Assembly (NCBI RefSeq): GCF_002944315.1
Contig: NZ_CP024314.1
Location: 496,001-560,000 of the forward strand
DNA: 64,000 nucleotides
From: Rhizobium sp. NXC24
GTDB lineage: Bacteria; Pseudomonadota; Alphaproteobacteria; Rhizobiales; Rhizobiaceae
Direction: 5' to 3'
The first letter of the stretch is position 1. Every line of letters starts with the position of its first letter. This document shows positions 17,029 through 25,417 of this stretch, piece after piece. Both the position numbers and the translations under genes were made by a program. The notes beneath the pieces are model-generated. The model did not search any database. It saw only the letters and a program-made list of their open reading frames with translations, and had not been told where the DNA came from.

Positions 17029-17063
17029 GAAACTATCGCGTATCTGAAATACGCGATAGTTTC
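17029..17063. promoter_or_regulatory. Distal 35-bp palindromic operator of the HipA-like gene
   Basis: GAAACTATCGCGTAT (17029-17043) mirrors ATACGCGATAGTTTC (17049-17063) around a 5-base centre. The arms pair at 16 of 17 positions about base 17046. The core CGCGTAT/AAATACG is shared with the proximal palindrome, and the two centres are 63 bp apart, about six helical turns. The site ends where the truncated SRAP gene begins. Confidence 0.75.
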
Positions 17064-17066
17064 ATC

Positions 17067-17411
17067 GTCCGATCGGAAGGAAGGACGTTCCCGAGCCACC
17101 GCCTCCTGGTGCCGGCCTCGGAGTTTCGCCATAGGAGCTTCAGCTTTTCGCTCGCCCATGGCGACTGGTTCTTTCGCGGGAATCTGTCGGCCGGCGATTG
17201 GCCGGAAGCCTATGCCATCCTGACCATCGAGGCGAGTGCCGATATCGCGCCGTTCCACGATTGGCAGATGGGGGTGCTGACACGGGACCAACGCATGGCC
17301 TGGCTCGACGGACTTCTTCCCGAAGAGAAAATCCTGCGGCCGCTGCCGGCGGGGACGTTTCGGATCAATCGCCACGCCGGCGCGCCTGCCCAGCCGATGC
17401 TGGCGATCTAA
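17067..17411 (+). pseudogene. 5'-truncated SRAP (YedK/HMCES-like) gene
   Basis: About 114 codons. They correspond to the C-terminal half of an SOS-response-associated peptidase domain: HRLLVPASEF, GDWFFRGNLSAG, AYAILTIEASADIAPFHD (which holds the conserved histidine), and ILRPLPAGTF. Intact family members are about 200-230 residues and need the N-terminal Cys2 for cross-linking to abasic sites; that half is absent. The coding similarity begins just after the distal palindrome of the HipA-like gene, so insertion or recombination removed the 5' part. It overlaps the dinB stop by 4 bases, tail to tail. Confidence 0.75.
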
Positions 17412-18499
17412 AGCGCCAATTGTAACTGCGGCTCCGTCCCGGAGGTCCGCCGCTCCAGAGAGGATAGGGTAACGCCGAGCAGGCGAATGCCCTTTCGGGT
17501 CGGAAAGATGGGCGCCAGCAGCAGGCCAACGATGTCCTCCAGATCGGTGATCGCTGCGAGAGGTGCCGGAATTGTCTTGCTGCGGGTGATCTGGTTGAAG
17601 TCGGCATATTTGACCTTCAGCGTCACCGTCTTGGCGCCGATCCCATTGGCCTCGCAATAAGCCCACACCTTTTCGATCAGCGGCTGAAGCCCTTCGCGTG
17701 CGGGCTCATAGGCATGAAGGTCTTGTGAGAAGGTATCCTCGGCGCCGACGGACTTGCGCACCCGGTTCGGCTTGACCTGGCGCTCGTCGATACCGCGGGC
17801 GATGCCGAAGAAATAGGGGCCGGACTTGCCGAAATGCTCCACCAGGAATTCGAGTGTCTTCTCTTTAAGGTCGGCGCCGGTATCGATTCCGAGCCGGTGC
17901 ATCTTGTCGGCCGTCGCTGGGCCGACGCCATGAAATTTCTTGACGGGAAGGGCTTCGACGAAAGCCGGCCCGTTCTTCGGGGTGATGACCGCCTGGCCGT
18001 TGGGCTTATTGAGATCGCTCGCCATCTTGGCGAGGAACTTGTTGTAGGAAATCCCCGCCGATGCATTGAGCCCAGTGGCCTGCTTGATTTTGGCACGGAT
18101 CTCCAGTGCGATCTCCGTGGCGATTTCCATGCCCTTGAGATTATGGGTAACGTCGAGATAGGCTTCATCGAGAGAAAGCGGCTCGATGACGGCCGTGTAT
18201 TCGGCGAAGATCTCACGGATCTGCTGCGACACCGCCTTGTAGACGTCGAACCGCGGCGCCACGAATATCAGCTCTGGGCATTTTCTCTTGGCGGTCACCG
18301 ACGGCATCGCGGAGTGGACTCCATAGGCGCGCGCCTCGTAGCTCGCCGCCGCGACCACGCCGCGAGCGGCAGATCCACCGACGGCAATCGGCTTGCCGCG
18401 CAATTCTGGATTATCGCGCTGCTCGACCGACGCATAAAAGGCGTCCATGTCGATATGGACGATCTTGCGCGGCCGCTCGTGACTTTTATCGTTTGTCAT
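17408..18499 (-). CDS. dinB: DNA polymerase IV (Y family)
   Basis: 363 residues, full length. The palm starts with HIDMDAFYASVEQRDNPELR near residue 15, giving the first catalytic Asp. The second acidic pair is in PLSLDEAYLDVT near residue 105. Helix-hairpin-helix segments (FHGVGPATADKMHRLGI) follow near 190, and the little-finger domain fills the C-terminus. The enzyme performs error-prone translesion synthesis. The start overlaps the stop of the upstream zinc-ribbon-like gene (ATGA), a translational coupling. No LexA box was found close to this pair. Confidence 0.97.
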   Translation of the reverse strand: MTNDKSHERPRKIVHIDMDAFYASVEQRDNPELRGKPIAVGGSAARGVVAAASYEARAYGVHSAMPSVTAKRKCPELIFVAPRFDVYKAVSQQIREIFAEYTAVIEPLSLDEAYLDVTHNLKGMEIATEIALEIRAKIKQATGLNASAGISYNKFLAKMASDLNKPNGQAVITPKNGPAFVEALPVKKFHGVGPATADKMHRLGIDTGADLKEKTLEFLVEHFGKSGPYFFGIARGIDERQVKPNRVRKSVGAEDTFSQDLHAYEPAREGLQPLIEKVWAYCEANGIGAKTVTLKVKYADFNQITRSKTIPAPLAAITDLEDIVGLLLAPIFPTRKGIRLLGVTLSSLERRTSGTEPQLQLAL

Positions 18500-18762
18500 G
18501 ACTGGCTTCCATCAGGACCATCTGTGTCCCTCAGACATGGGAAGTGCGCGCCGCATTTCTCACCCTCCGGCGTTTGCATGCGCTCGCAGCCCATGGCCAT
18601 CCGCCGGCGGAGTACCGCGAAGCTCACATCGGCGCCGAACGCTTTCACCAACAGCTTGCGCTCGATCGCCCCATGGCGGTCACATTGCCGACAGCTGAAT
18701 TCGATAACCGGCTCACGATAATCCTTCAATCTCACATCACTCAACCGGTCTGGTCGGGCCAT
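18496..18762 (-). CDS. Small conserved protein upstream of dinB
   Basis: 88 residues. The core VRLKDYREPVIEFSCRQCDR has a CxxC pair, and a later cysteine pair occurs at MGCERM and KCGAHFPC; together they could bind zinc. The gene overlaps dinB by 4 bases and is thus translationally coupled to it. The conserved pairing suggests a role linked to Pol IV or to its expression, but no function is known to me. Confidence 0.78.
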   Translation of the reverse strand: MARPDRLSDVRLKDYREPVIEFSCRQCDRHGAIERKLLVKAFGADVSFAVLRRRMAMGCERMQTPEGEKCGAHFPCLRDTDGPDGSQS

Positions 18763-18875
18763 GTGAAAAAATACCCAATTCAGCCATCGAATTGAATCCG
18801 TTTATGGAATCCGTCAGGTCCGCGCCCCGCTCAACTTGAACGCGTCCGGCGCGCATTGACTCGTTTTTGCTTTGA

Positions 18876-18890
18876 GAACAAATAAAGAAC
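18876..18890 (+). promoter_or_regulatory. LexA (SOS) box
   Basis: GAAC-N7-GAAC at 18876-18879 and 18887-18890, which is GTTC-N7-GTTC on the other strand: the exact alphaproteobacterial LexA operator. It lies 45 bases upstream of the imuA remnant start. Confidence 0.8.
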
Positions 18891-18934
18891 ATATTGCATT
18901 TTCGCAAGTCAAGACGGGTTGCCGTAAGGAGATT

Positions 18935-19093
18935 ATGACCACATCAGTCGCCACTTCGAATGCCGTCTTCGACGAGTTGCGCGAGAAAATCGCCAGCCTG
19001 GAAGGAGCCGGCCTGCGCCATCGTAGTGTCCTGCCGTTCGGGGTTGGCGCGATCGACGCGCAACTGCCGGGAGGAGGGCTGCCCTATGGGTGA
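18935..19093 (+). pseudogene. imuA: 5' remnant of imuA (SOS mutagenesis cassette)
   Basis: 52 codons with AAGGAGA before the ATG. The sequence FDELREKIASLEGAGLRHRS followed by GVGAIDAQLPGGGLPYG is the N-terminus of ImuA, the RecA-like accessory of the ImuA-ImuB-DnaE2 mutasome. Intact proteins are about 240 residues. Here similarity ends exactly after LPYG, where an opposite-strand recombinase relic begins, and a stop follows. imuB and dnaE2 are not in the window. The LexA box upstream is still intact, so an SOS promoter now drives a truncated product. Confidence 0.75.
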
Positions 19094-19435
19094 GCTTCTC
19101 CACAACTCGCTTCATGGGCAACGGCCGTATCCGCAATGCGTGCTCAAGACATGCCGGTGCCTTGTACTCAAGGTGGCGAAAGAACGATCGGGTCGTTGCA
19201 AAGGGACGTCTTGTGATCGGGCCGCATTGCCACGTTCGCCTTCGACATGATCAAGGAACGCCAGAACCACATCTGGGTCAATCTCCACGACCGTGAGATC
19301 GGATGGCCGCTGTTTTAGTCTTTGAGAAGGAAGGGGGCGCCGGCGGGCGGCGTTGTTGCACGAGCGGTCGCTTGGACGCAGGAAGTTCCGTCCACGAAGG
19401 AGCACAGGAGCCACGGCGGGGTGTCGCGAGCGCAT
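19094..19435 (-). pseudogene. Relic of a tyrosine recombinase (phage-type integrase)
   Basis: Segments in shifted frames give RPSDLTVVEIDPDVVLAFLD with HVEGERGNAAR, then RSFFRHLEYKAPACLEHALR with IRPLPMKR. These are the N-terminal SAM-like domain motifs of plasmid- and transposon-borne tyrosine recombinases. The catalytic C-terminal half is missing and at least one frameshift is present. The fragment abuts the imuA remnant, so it marks the rearrangement that destroyed imuA. Confidence 0.65.
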
Positions 19436-19838
19436 CGTCGCAAATGGTAGGTTTCCTTATCGCGCTTCGAATAGCTCAGCACGTCATAGTATCTGCAAAG
19501 CGCGGATCTGCTGCTCTGCGAAGTACCGCGTGTTTCCAAGGTGAAGCCATTGAATCTTGTAGAGAATTCGGTTGCGCAGCTAATCGAATTCCACTATCTT
19601 TTTCTGCGAGGCAGTACGCGCTGCCTTGGGGCTGCAAACCCCTGCTAGCGGTTGGTGTCGGCCGGTACGGCACCACACTCCTTGACCTTGCGGTCGGGGA
19701 GCCTGTGGCGTATGTCCAGGTTCCTCGGAGCTAAAGGCCATAGGGCCGTCTAGCACGGTTTGCACTCCCCGATCAGTGGGTTGAGCGAGTTTTCAGCGGG
19801 GGCGTACCGCATGAAACTCTCCATTCGGGGTGTCGATC
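19436..19838. other. Gene-free stretch behind the recombinase relic
   Basis: About 400 bases. Open frames on both strands look random. It may be further debris of the same mobile element; I recognise nothing specific. Confidence 0.4.
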
Positions 19839-20327
19839 ATGAATCGTCGTACAGCCGCCGCACAAGTCCGATCGGCGAGAAGACAGCAAAGCAAGCAGCC
19901 GAACATTGAAATCCAGTCCGCGCATCCCGTCGATCTGCATGTCGGACAACAGATCCGTATCCGCCGAATACAATCGAATGTATCGCTCGGCGACCTTGGC
20001 GCCGGCATTGGCGTCAGTTTCCAGCAGGTGCAGAAATACGAAAACGGCAGGAACCGCGTCAGTGCCTCCATGCTCTACGAGGTCGCCAAACGGCTGAGGG
20101 TGCCTGTCGCCAAATTCTTCGAAGGCCTTCCAGATCCCGAAGGCGCAGCGGACCCGCAAATCGTGACTGAGGTCGATGACCGCATTGCCTACATCTCCAC
20201 CGCGGAAGGCCGTCGCCTCATCGAGGACGTTTTGCTGCTTCCGCCGCGTGTCCGCAGCCGCGTCGTGGCGCTGGTCAGTTCCATTGCCGATGAAGAGATG
20301 GAAGAGAGGCCGGACACCGATCTTTAG
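19839..20327 (+). CDS. XRE-family transcriptional regulator
   Basis: 162 residues from ATG 19839 (an in-frame GTG three codons earlier is possible). An N-terminal basic leader of about 40 residues precedes a Cro/CI helix-turn-helix at about 42-95 (LHVGQQIRIRRIQSNVSLGD, VSFQQVQKYENGRNRVSA). The C-terminal part contains EGRRLIEDVLLLPPRVRSRV. This pattern is common among rhizobial SinR-like regulators of unknown targets. It stands alone between the recombinase relic and ribB. Confidence 0.88.
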   Translation: MNRRTAAAQVRSARRQQSKQPNIEIQSAHPVDLHVGQQIRIRRIQSNVSLGDLGAGIGVSFQQVQKYENGRNRVSASMLYEVAKRLRVPVAKFFEGLPDPEGAADPQIVTEVDDRIAYISTAEGRRLIEDVLLLPPRVRSRVVALVSSIADEEMEERPDTDL

Positions 20328-20456
20328 CGAAAGCAAAGGCGCGATTGTTGCGAGCGGATTGCGAGAGCTCTTGTCTAGAAAGGTGCCTCCGCCAATCGCA
20401 GACACACAACAATCTTTTGCAACAGAACGCGCCATGTTGGCATCTAGTTTGAACGA

Positions 20457-21098
20457 TTAGGCGGCCGACATTTCCGGTGTCGCCAGATCGCGCTGATCAG
20501 TCAGGTAGGCGATCAGATCTTCGATCGTCACCAGCAGCAAACCGTGCCGCTTGGCAAACTTCTCAAGGTCCGGGAGGCGAGCCATGGTGCCGTCGTCATT
20601 GGCGACTTCGCAAATCACGCCAGATCCGGAGCGTCCGGCAAGCTTTGCGAGATCGACGGCTGCTTCCGTATGGCCGGGACGTCCAAGCACGCCAGCCGGG
20701 TGAGCGCGCAGCGGAAAAATATGCCCAGGGCGGGCAAAATCATCAGGCTGCGTGCCCCGCGTAACAAGGGCACGAACCGTCGTCGCGCGATCGGCTGCAG
20801 AAATCCCTGTCGTCGTTTCGGGAATGTAGTCCACGGACACCGTGAAGGCGGTCTTCAGAACCTCGGTATTGCGCGGAACCATGAGGGGAATATCGAGCTC
20901 ATCCAGCCTTTCACCCTCCATCGCCACGCAGATCAGTCCGCGCGCATAATTCATCATGAAGGTAATTGCCGCAGGCGTTACGGCATCGGACGCAATCACA
21001 AGGTCGCCCTCGTTTTCTCGATCCTGATCATCAACAACAACAACGATCTCGCCGCGTGAAATCGCCGCGATTGCATCTTCGATTTTAGAAATTGCCAT
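20457..21098 (-). CDS. ribB: 3,4-dihydroxy-2-butanone 4-phosphate synthase
   Basis: 213 residues, a monofunctional DHBP synthase. It converts ribulose 5-phosphate to formate and the C4 unit of riboflavin. The metal and substrate loop DDQDRENEGDLV lies at residues 23-34, TTGISAADRATT near 96-107 and RPGHIFPLRA near 120. No GTP cyclohydrolase II domain is attached. The FMN riboswitch 125 bases upstream on the same strand shows feedback control by FMN. Its position between accessory clusters suggests a dedicated extra copy; the FMN-dependent monooxygenase pair at 37-39 kb would be a consumer, which is inference. Confidence 0.97.
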   Translation of the reverse strand: MAISKIEDAIAAISRGEIVVVVDDQDRENEGDLVIASDAVTPAAITFMMNYARGLICVAMEGERLDELDIPLMVPRNTEVLKTAFTVSVDYIPETTTGISAADRATTVRALVTRGTQPDDFARPGHIFPLRAHPAGVLGRPGHTEAAVDLAKLAGRSGSGVICEVANDDGTMARLPDLEKFAKRHGLLLVTIEDLIAYLTDQRDLATPEMSAA

Positions 21099-21223
21099 GC
21101 ACTTTGCCTTTCAAGGGTTAGCTGCCTTCGCAGCATCCAAGACTTCTTTCGAAGTCACTGTTTATCCCTTGGGCGAACAAGCCTGCGGACACGCCACGAC
21201 ACCGGTGGCGTTCGCACGATTGC

Positions 21224-21362
21224 TCTCTTCCATCCGGACTTTAACCGTCGGCCCCGGCCTCTCACCGGGTCTGCTGACCCTCCACGATTTGCAGAGGCGC
21301 TCGCGGGCTCCGAGTTTCCTCGATACCGCCGGTGGGGAGTTTCACCCCGCCCTGAGAACGCT
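21224..21362 (-). promoter_or_regulatory. FMN riboswitch (RFN element)
   Basis: On the minus strand the element opens with CAGGGCGGGGTGAAACTCCC, followed by CACCGGCGGTATC. It continues through AGCCCGCGAGCG and GGTCAGCAGACCCGGTGAGA, and closes with GACGGTTAAAGTCCGGATGG. These are the conserved RFN strands in the right order. It controls ribB, which starts at 21098. Confidence 0.95.
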
Positions 21363-21470
21363 GATAAGATAGGCGATCGATATGGCCTCCCGCAAGAGGG
21401 CAGTTTTCCTCTCACTGTCTTTTCTGCGACACAACCGGTGAACAGATTGTTTTCTCATGCCTGACGGAAC

Positions 21471-22253
21471 TCAGGACATGATGAGACCGCCATCCACATT
21501 GATCGTCTGACCTGTGATGTAGGCCGCATCATCGCTCGCGAGAAAGGTGACGAGGCCGGCGACGTCTTCGCCGGAACCGGCGCGCTTCATCGGAATGCCT
21601 GCGACCCACTCCTTCATCAATTCGCCCGGACCGTAATTGCCGAGGAGCTTACCCCAGGCCTGATCATTATAGGTCCACATGTCGGTCTCGATGATGCCGG
21701 GGCAGAAGGCATTGACGGTTATGTTTTCGATGGCGACTTCCTTTGCGAGGCTCTGCGTGATCCCGACCACGCCCATCTTCGAGGCGGCATAGTGCGGCGT
21801 GTAAATAAAGCCGTCTCGTGCCTGCCCCGATGCGGTGTTGATGATGCGCCCGCCGCGACCATGCTTGCGCATACGCAGGATCGCTTCCTGCGCGCACAGG
21901 AAGACACCCTTGGTGTTGACCGCCATGACCTTGTCCCACTCGCCTTCGGTCATGTCTTCAATCCGCGCGATTGTAATGACGCCGGCATTCTGGATCGAGA
22001 CATCGACAGTACCGAAGGCATCTTCCGCAGCATCGTAAAGGACCTTCACGCTTGCCTTATCCGTGACGTCGCCGACGAAAGAGATCGCTTTGCCGCCATC
22101 CTTCTTGATCTCTTCGGCGACGGAGTGCACCGACTCCTCATTGGCGGAAACCACGAGATTTGCGCCCTCTTTCGCAAAGCGCCGTGCGATGGCGGCACCA
22201 ATACCCCGGCTGGCTCCAGTGATGACGATGGTCTTGTTTTCGAAGCGGTTCAT
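21471..22253 (-). CDS. SDR-family oxidoreductase (polyol/sugar dehydrogenase-like)
   Basis: 260 residues, classical short-chain dehydrogenase. The cofactor motif TGASRGIG is at 12-19, NAG near 91, catalytic Ser in NTASGQ near 143 and YAASK near 157, and the C-terminus ends INVDGGLIMS. It probably oxidises a hydroxyl of the substrate taken up by the adjacent ABC system or of an intermediate. It is the last gene of the six-gene minus-strand unit (permease, binding protein, ATPase, SDR, TPI-like, SDR), after a 104-base gap. The substrate is unknown. Confidence 0.93.
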   Translation of the reverse strand: MNRFENKTIVITGASRGIGAAIARRFAKEGANLVVSANEESVHSVAEEIKKDGGKAISFVGDVTDKASVKVLYDAAEDAFGTVDVSIQNAGVITIARIEDMTEGEWDKVMAVNTKGVFLCAQEAILRMRKHGRGGRIINTASGQARDGFIYTPHYAASKMGVVGITQSLAKEVAIENITVNAFCPGIIETDMWTYNDQAWGKLLGNYGPGELMKEWVAGIPMKRAGSGEDVAGLVTFLASDDAAYITGQTINVDGGLIMS

Positions 22254-22357
22254 TCGGATGTCTCCCGGTCAATCGCCGTACTTCCTCGCGAACGGCGCTT
22301 ATCAAAGTCAATTTTTAAGGCGCCTGCCTGAGGCCCGACAAGCGATCGATCTCGCCT

Positions 22358-23104
22358 TTAAGGAACTGCGCAAAGTATCGCTGCAAAATCCGCTGCCTTC
22401 AGCGAGGCTCCCCCGATAAGCGCGCCGTCGACACCGGCAATGGCAAATAGCGACGCCGCATTCGATGGCTTCACAGAACCACCGTAAAGGAGCCGTATCT
22501 CGCTGCCCTCCGCGCCAAATCGCTTGATCAGGGCCCCGCGCAGGGCGGCGTGAACTTCGGCGATCTCGGCCTCCGTCGGAACGCGGCCGGTTCCAATCGC
22601 CCATACCGGCTCGTAGGCGATAACGGTGTTGGCAGCGCAAGCACTGTCCGGAACTGACGCCGAAAGCTGGCTTTCGACGACCGCAAGCGTCATGCCGCCG
22701 GTCCTCTCATCGTCGGTCTCGCCGACGCAGACGATGGCCGTCAGTCCGGCGCGGTAAGCCGCCGCCGCTTTTGCGGCGACGAGAGCGCTGGTCTCACCAT
22801 GGTTTGCCCGACGCTCCGAATGGCCGAGGATCACAAAGGTCGCTCCAAGATCGGCCAGCATGTCCGCGGAAACATCGCCCGTGTGGGCGCCCGACAGCGA
22901 GGCGTTACAATCCTGTCCGCCGATCAGCAATTTTGAGCCTTTCGCTATCGACGCGGCGCGGTCGATAAGGGTGGCGGGTGGGCAAATGATAGCTTCGGCC
23001 TTGGCGTCATCGGCGGCGGCCGCGATGGCGACAATCTCGTTCAGGTCCGAGAGCAGCCCGTTCATTTTCCAGTTTCCGGCGATCAACTTGCGAGGCATCG
23101 TCAT
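22358..23104 (-). CDS. tpiA: Triose-phosphate isomerase-like enzyme
   Basis: 248 residues with all TPI active-site elements: GNWKMN with Lys near 12, LGHSERR with His near 97, AYEPVWAIGTG with the catalytic Glu near 165, and YGGSVKPSNA phosphate loop near 207. It may be a true TPI or, as with the EryH-type enzymes of rhizobial erythritol loci, an isomerase of a tetrulose phosphate. The ATG overlaps the SDR stop by one base, so it is translationally coupled. The genome should hold another tpiA for glycolysis; this copy belongs to the catabolic locus. Confidence 0.93.
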   Translation of the reverse strand: MTMPRKLIAGNWKMNGLLSDLNEIVAIAAAADDAKAEAIICPPATLIDRAASIAKGSKLLIGGQDCNASLSGAHTGDVSADMLADLGATFVILGHSERRANHGETSALVAAKAAAAYRAGLTAIVCVGETDDERTGGMTLAVVESQLSASVPDSACAANTVIAYEPVWAIGTGRVPTEAEIAEVHAALRGALIKRFGAEGSEIRLLYGGSVKPSNAASLFAIAGVDGALIGGASLKAADFAAILCAVP

Positions 23105-23892
23105 TACCAGCAGCAGAAGCCGCCATCGACCAGCAGGTCGACACCCGTGACGAAGCTTGACGCGTTGGAAAGCAGAAATACGGCGGGACCAACCATCTCA
23201 TCGACCGTCGCCATGCGCTGCATCGGCGTCTGCTCTTCAAACAGCTTCGTCTGGTGGACCATTTCCGGCCGGGTGTTCATCGGTGTCGCGGTATAGCCGG
23301 GGGAGATCGTGTTGACGCGAATTCCGCGGCCGACCCATTCCATTGCCAGCGACTTCGACATGTGGATGACGCCGGCCTTGGACGCGTTGTAATGGCATTG
23401 ATTCAAGCCGCGATTGACGATGACGCCGGACATGGACGCGATGTTCACGATCGATCCCTTGCCCCTCTTCAGCATCGAGCGCGCTTCGGCCTGGCAGGAC
23501 AGGAAGACGCCCTTGAGGTTGATGTCCATCAGCGTTTGATATTGCTCTTCTTCCATCTCCTCGGCAGGATTCGCATTCGCGATGCCTGCGGCATTGAGGG
23601 CGAGGGAGAGGGGACCAAGTTCGGTATCCGCCCGTTCCACCGCTTCGGCAAGCGCTGCTTTGTTGGTCACATCCGCGGCAAACTGGATCGAACGGCGTCC
23701 AGCCTTGCGAACGAATTCGGCGGTCTGCGACAGGCCATCGTCGTTGCGGCGGTCAAGCAATGCGACATCTGCGCCGCATTGAGCCAGACCGATCGCGATG
23801 CGCTGGCCGATACCGCTACCGGCGCCGGTCACAAAGGCAATCTGGCCGGAGAGGTCGAAAAGCTTGGGAGCATTCAGAGTGATGTCAGGCAT
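23104..23892 (-). CDS. SDR-family oxidoreductase
   Basis: 262 residues. TGAGSGIG at 20-27, NAAG near 100, catalytic Ser in NIASMSG near 152, YNASK near 168 and the C-terminal VDGGFCCW. It follows the ABC ATPase gene after 24 bases and overlaps the TPI-like gene. With the second SDR it could catalyse two redox steps, or an isomerisation through a keto intermediate, on the imported compound. Confidence 0.93.
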   Translation of the reverse strand: MPDITLNAPKLFDLSGQIAFVTGAGSGIGQRIAIGLAQCGADVALLDRRNDDGLSQTAEFVRKAGRRSIQFAADVTNKAALAEAVERADTELGPLSLALNAAGIANANPAEEMEEEQYQTLMDINLKGVFLSCQAEARSMLKRGKGSIVNIASMSGVIVNRGLNQCHYNASKAGVIHMSKSLAMEWVGRGIRVNTISPGYTATPMNTRPEMVHQTKLFEEQTPMQRMATVDEMVGPAVFLLSNASSFVTGVDLLVDGGFCCW

Positions 23893-23916
23893 CGCTCTTC
23901 CTTTCTTGATGTCATT

Positions 23917-25395
23917 TTAGATTGTAGCCAATTCCATGACGGAGACGTCGTTCGCCTGGTCGCGCTCCAGAATTCCCGCTTGTTTGCCTTGCGCAAGAAC
24001 CAGTATCCGGTTTGATACACCGAGAACCTCTTCCAGATCGGAGCTGACCACGATAACGGCCACGCCCCTGTTCGCGAGGCCGACGATGATGTCATAGATG
24101 CCGGCACGGGCCCCGACATCGATGCCTCGGGTCGGCTCATCGAGCACGACCACTTTGGGATCGCGCATCAGCCATTTTGCGATGACGATCTTCTGCTGGT
24201 TGCCGCCGGAGAGATCGGAGGCCAGTTGATCAGCACGGCCCTTGATACCAAATGTCGAAATGGCTCTCTTCGCGAAATCCCGCTTCATGGCCGACGTAAT
24301 CCAGCGGCTTTCGAACCGATCGAGGTTTGGATAAACGAGGTTTTCAGCGATGCGGTGGCTGACGACCAATCCCTGCAGCTTGCGGTCTTCCGGCACCATA
24401 ACGATGCCTCTCGCTACCGCGTCAGCCGGACTATGCAGTTTTAACGCTTCGCCATTGAGGCGCACAGCGCCGGACCTTACCGGATCTGCTCCGGAGATGG
24501 CCCGCACCAATTCGGTTCGCCCCGCGCCGACCAGGCCGGCTATACCCAGAATTTCTCCGGCCCTGACCTCGAAGCTAATATCGCGGAATGAATCGTCCAC
24601 CGAGGTCAGAGCGTCGACCTGCAACACCGGACGATCCTGCGGCACCGGCAATGTCGGGAACATTCTATCGAGCGAGCGGCCAACCATGCTTTCAACGATC
24701 GTGCGCACGGGGGTCGAGCTATCGGCAAATTCCTGAACACGTTCGCCGTCGCGAAGAACGACGATGCGGTCGGTGATCTGCTTGATCTCTTCCATGCGGT
24801 GCGAAATGTAGATGATACCGACGCCTTCGGAGCGCAGCTTTCTGACCTGCTCGAAGAGCGCCTCGGTTTCCGCGCCGCCGAGTGCTGCCGTCGGCTCGTC
24901 GAGGATCAGCAGCTTCGCATCGAGCGCCAGGGCCTTGGCAATTTCAATGAGCTGTTGGTTGGCGGTCGACAGTCCCGCCACCTTGCGCGTCGCAGGAATA
25001 TGCAGGTTCAGGCGCGAGAGCTGTTCTTGAGCGCGTTTGACCATTTGTGTCCGGTCGACGACGCCGTTCTTCATCGGCCAGCGACCGATGAAGACATTTT
25101 CGGCGATCGTCAGCTCGGGAAGCAGTTGAAGCTCCTGGTGGATCAGGACCACGCCCTTGTCGATCGCCTCTCTCGGATTGGCAGGGGCATAAGGCTGCCC
25201 CTGCCATGTCATGGAACCTTCGGAAGGCGTGCGCGATCCGGCGATGATGCCCGACAGGGTCGATTTGCCCGCGCCGTTCTCGCCGAGCAAGGCGACGACC
25301 TCGCCCGGGAAGACATCGAGACTGACGTTCTTCAGGACTTCCAGAGGGCCGTAGCGCTTGGAAATACCTCTGAGTGTGAGCACCGGATCAGTCAT
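23917..25395 (-). CDS. Sugar ABC transporter ATP-binding protein (RbsA/MglA type)
   Basis: 492 residues, two fused ABC domains as in all CUT2 importers. The first half carries Walker A GENGAGKST (about 36-44), LSTANQQ and LILDEPTAAL. The second half has a degenerate Walker A (LVGAGRTE) but an intact signature LSGGNQQKIVIAKWLM and VVLDEPTRGID. It energises uptake with the permease at 26463 and the binding protein at 25418. Gene order permease-binding protein-ATPase in one minus-strand operon, 22-bp spacing from the binding-protein stop. Confidence 0.97.
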   Translation of the reverse strand: MTDPVLTLRGISKRYGPLEVLKNVSLDVFPGEVVALLGENGAGKSTLSGIIAGSRTPSEGSMTWQGQPYAPANPREAIDKGVVLIHQELQLLPELTIAENVFIGRWPMKNGVVDRTQMVKRAQEQLSRLNLHIPATRKVAGLSTANQQLIEIAKALALDAKLLILDEPTAALGGAETEALFEQVRKLRSEGVGIIYISHRMEEIKQITDRIVVLRDGERVQEFADSSTPVRTIVESMVGRSLDRMFPTLPVPQDRPVLQVDALTSVDDSFRDISFEVRAGEILGIAGLVGAGRTELVRAISGADPVRSGAVRLNGEALKLHSPADAVARGIVMVPEDRKLQGLVVSHRIAENLVYPNLDRFESRWITSAMKRDFAKRAISTFGIKGRADQLASDLSGGNQQKIVIAKWLMRDPKVVVLDEPTRGIDVGARAGIYDIIVGLANRGVAVIVVSSDLEEVLGVSNRILVLAQGKQAGILERDQANDVSVMELATI

Positions 25396-25417
25396 CGCAC
25401 CGCTCCCTTGGTTATGC

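Noticed and set aside
19200..19318. Plus-strand frame encoding ATFAFDMIKERQNHIWVNLH, which reads like the end of a real protein
   Set aside because: The opposite strand carries recognisable tyrosine-recombinase motifs over the same bases, so the plus-strand frame is an antisense shadow.
20457..21362. Possibility that ribB belongs to the SDR/sugar operon
   Set aside because: The FMN riboswitch lies between them and gives ribB its own control; the SDR operon ends about 110 bases before it.
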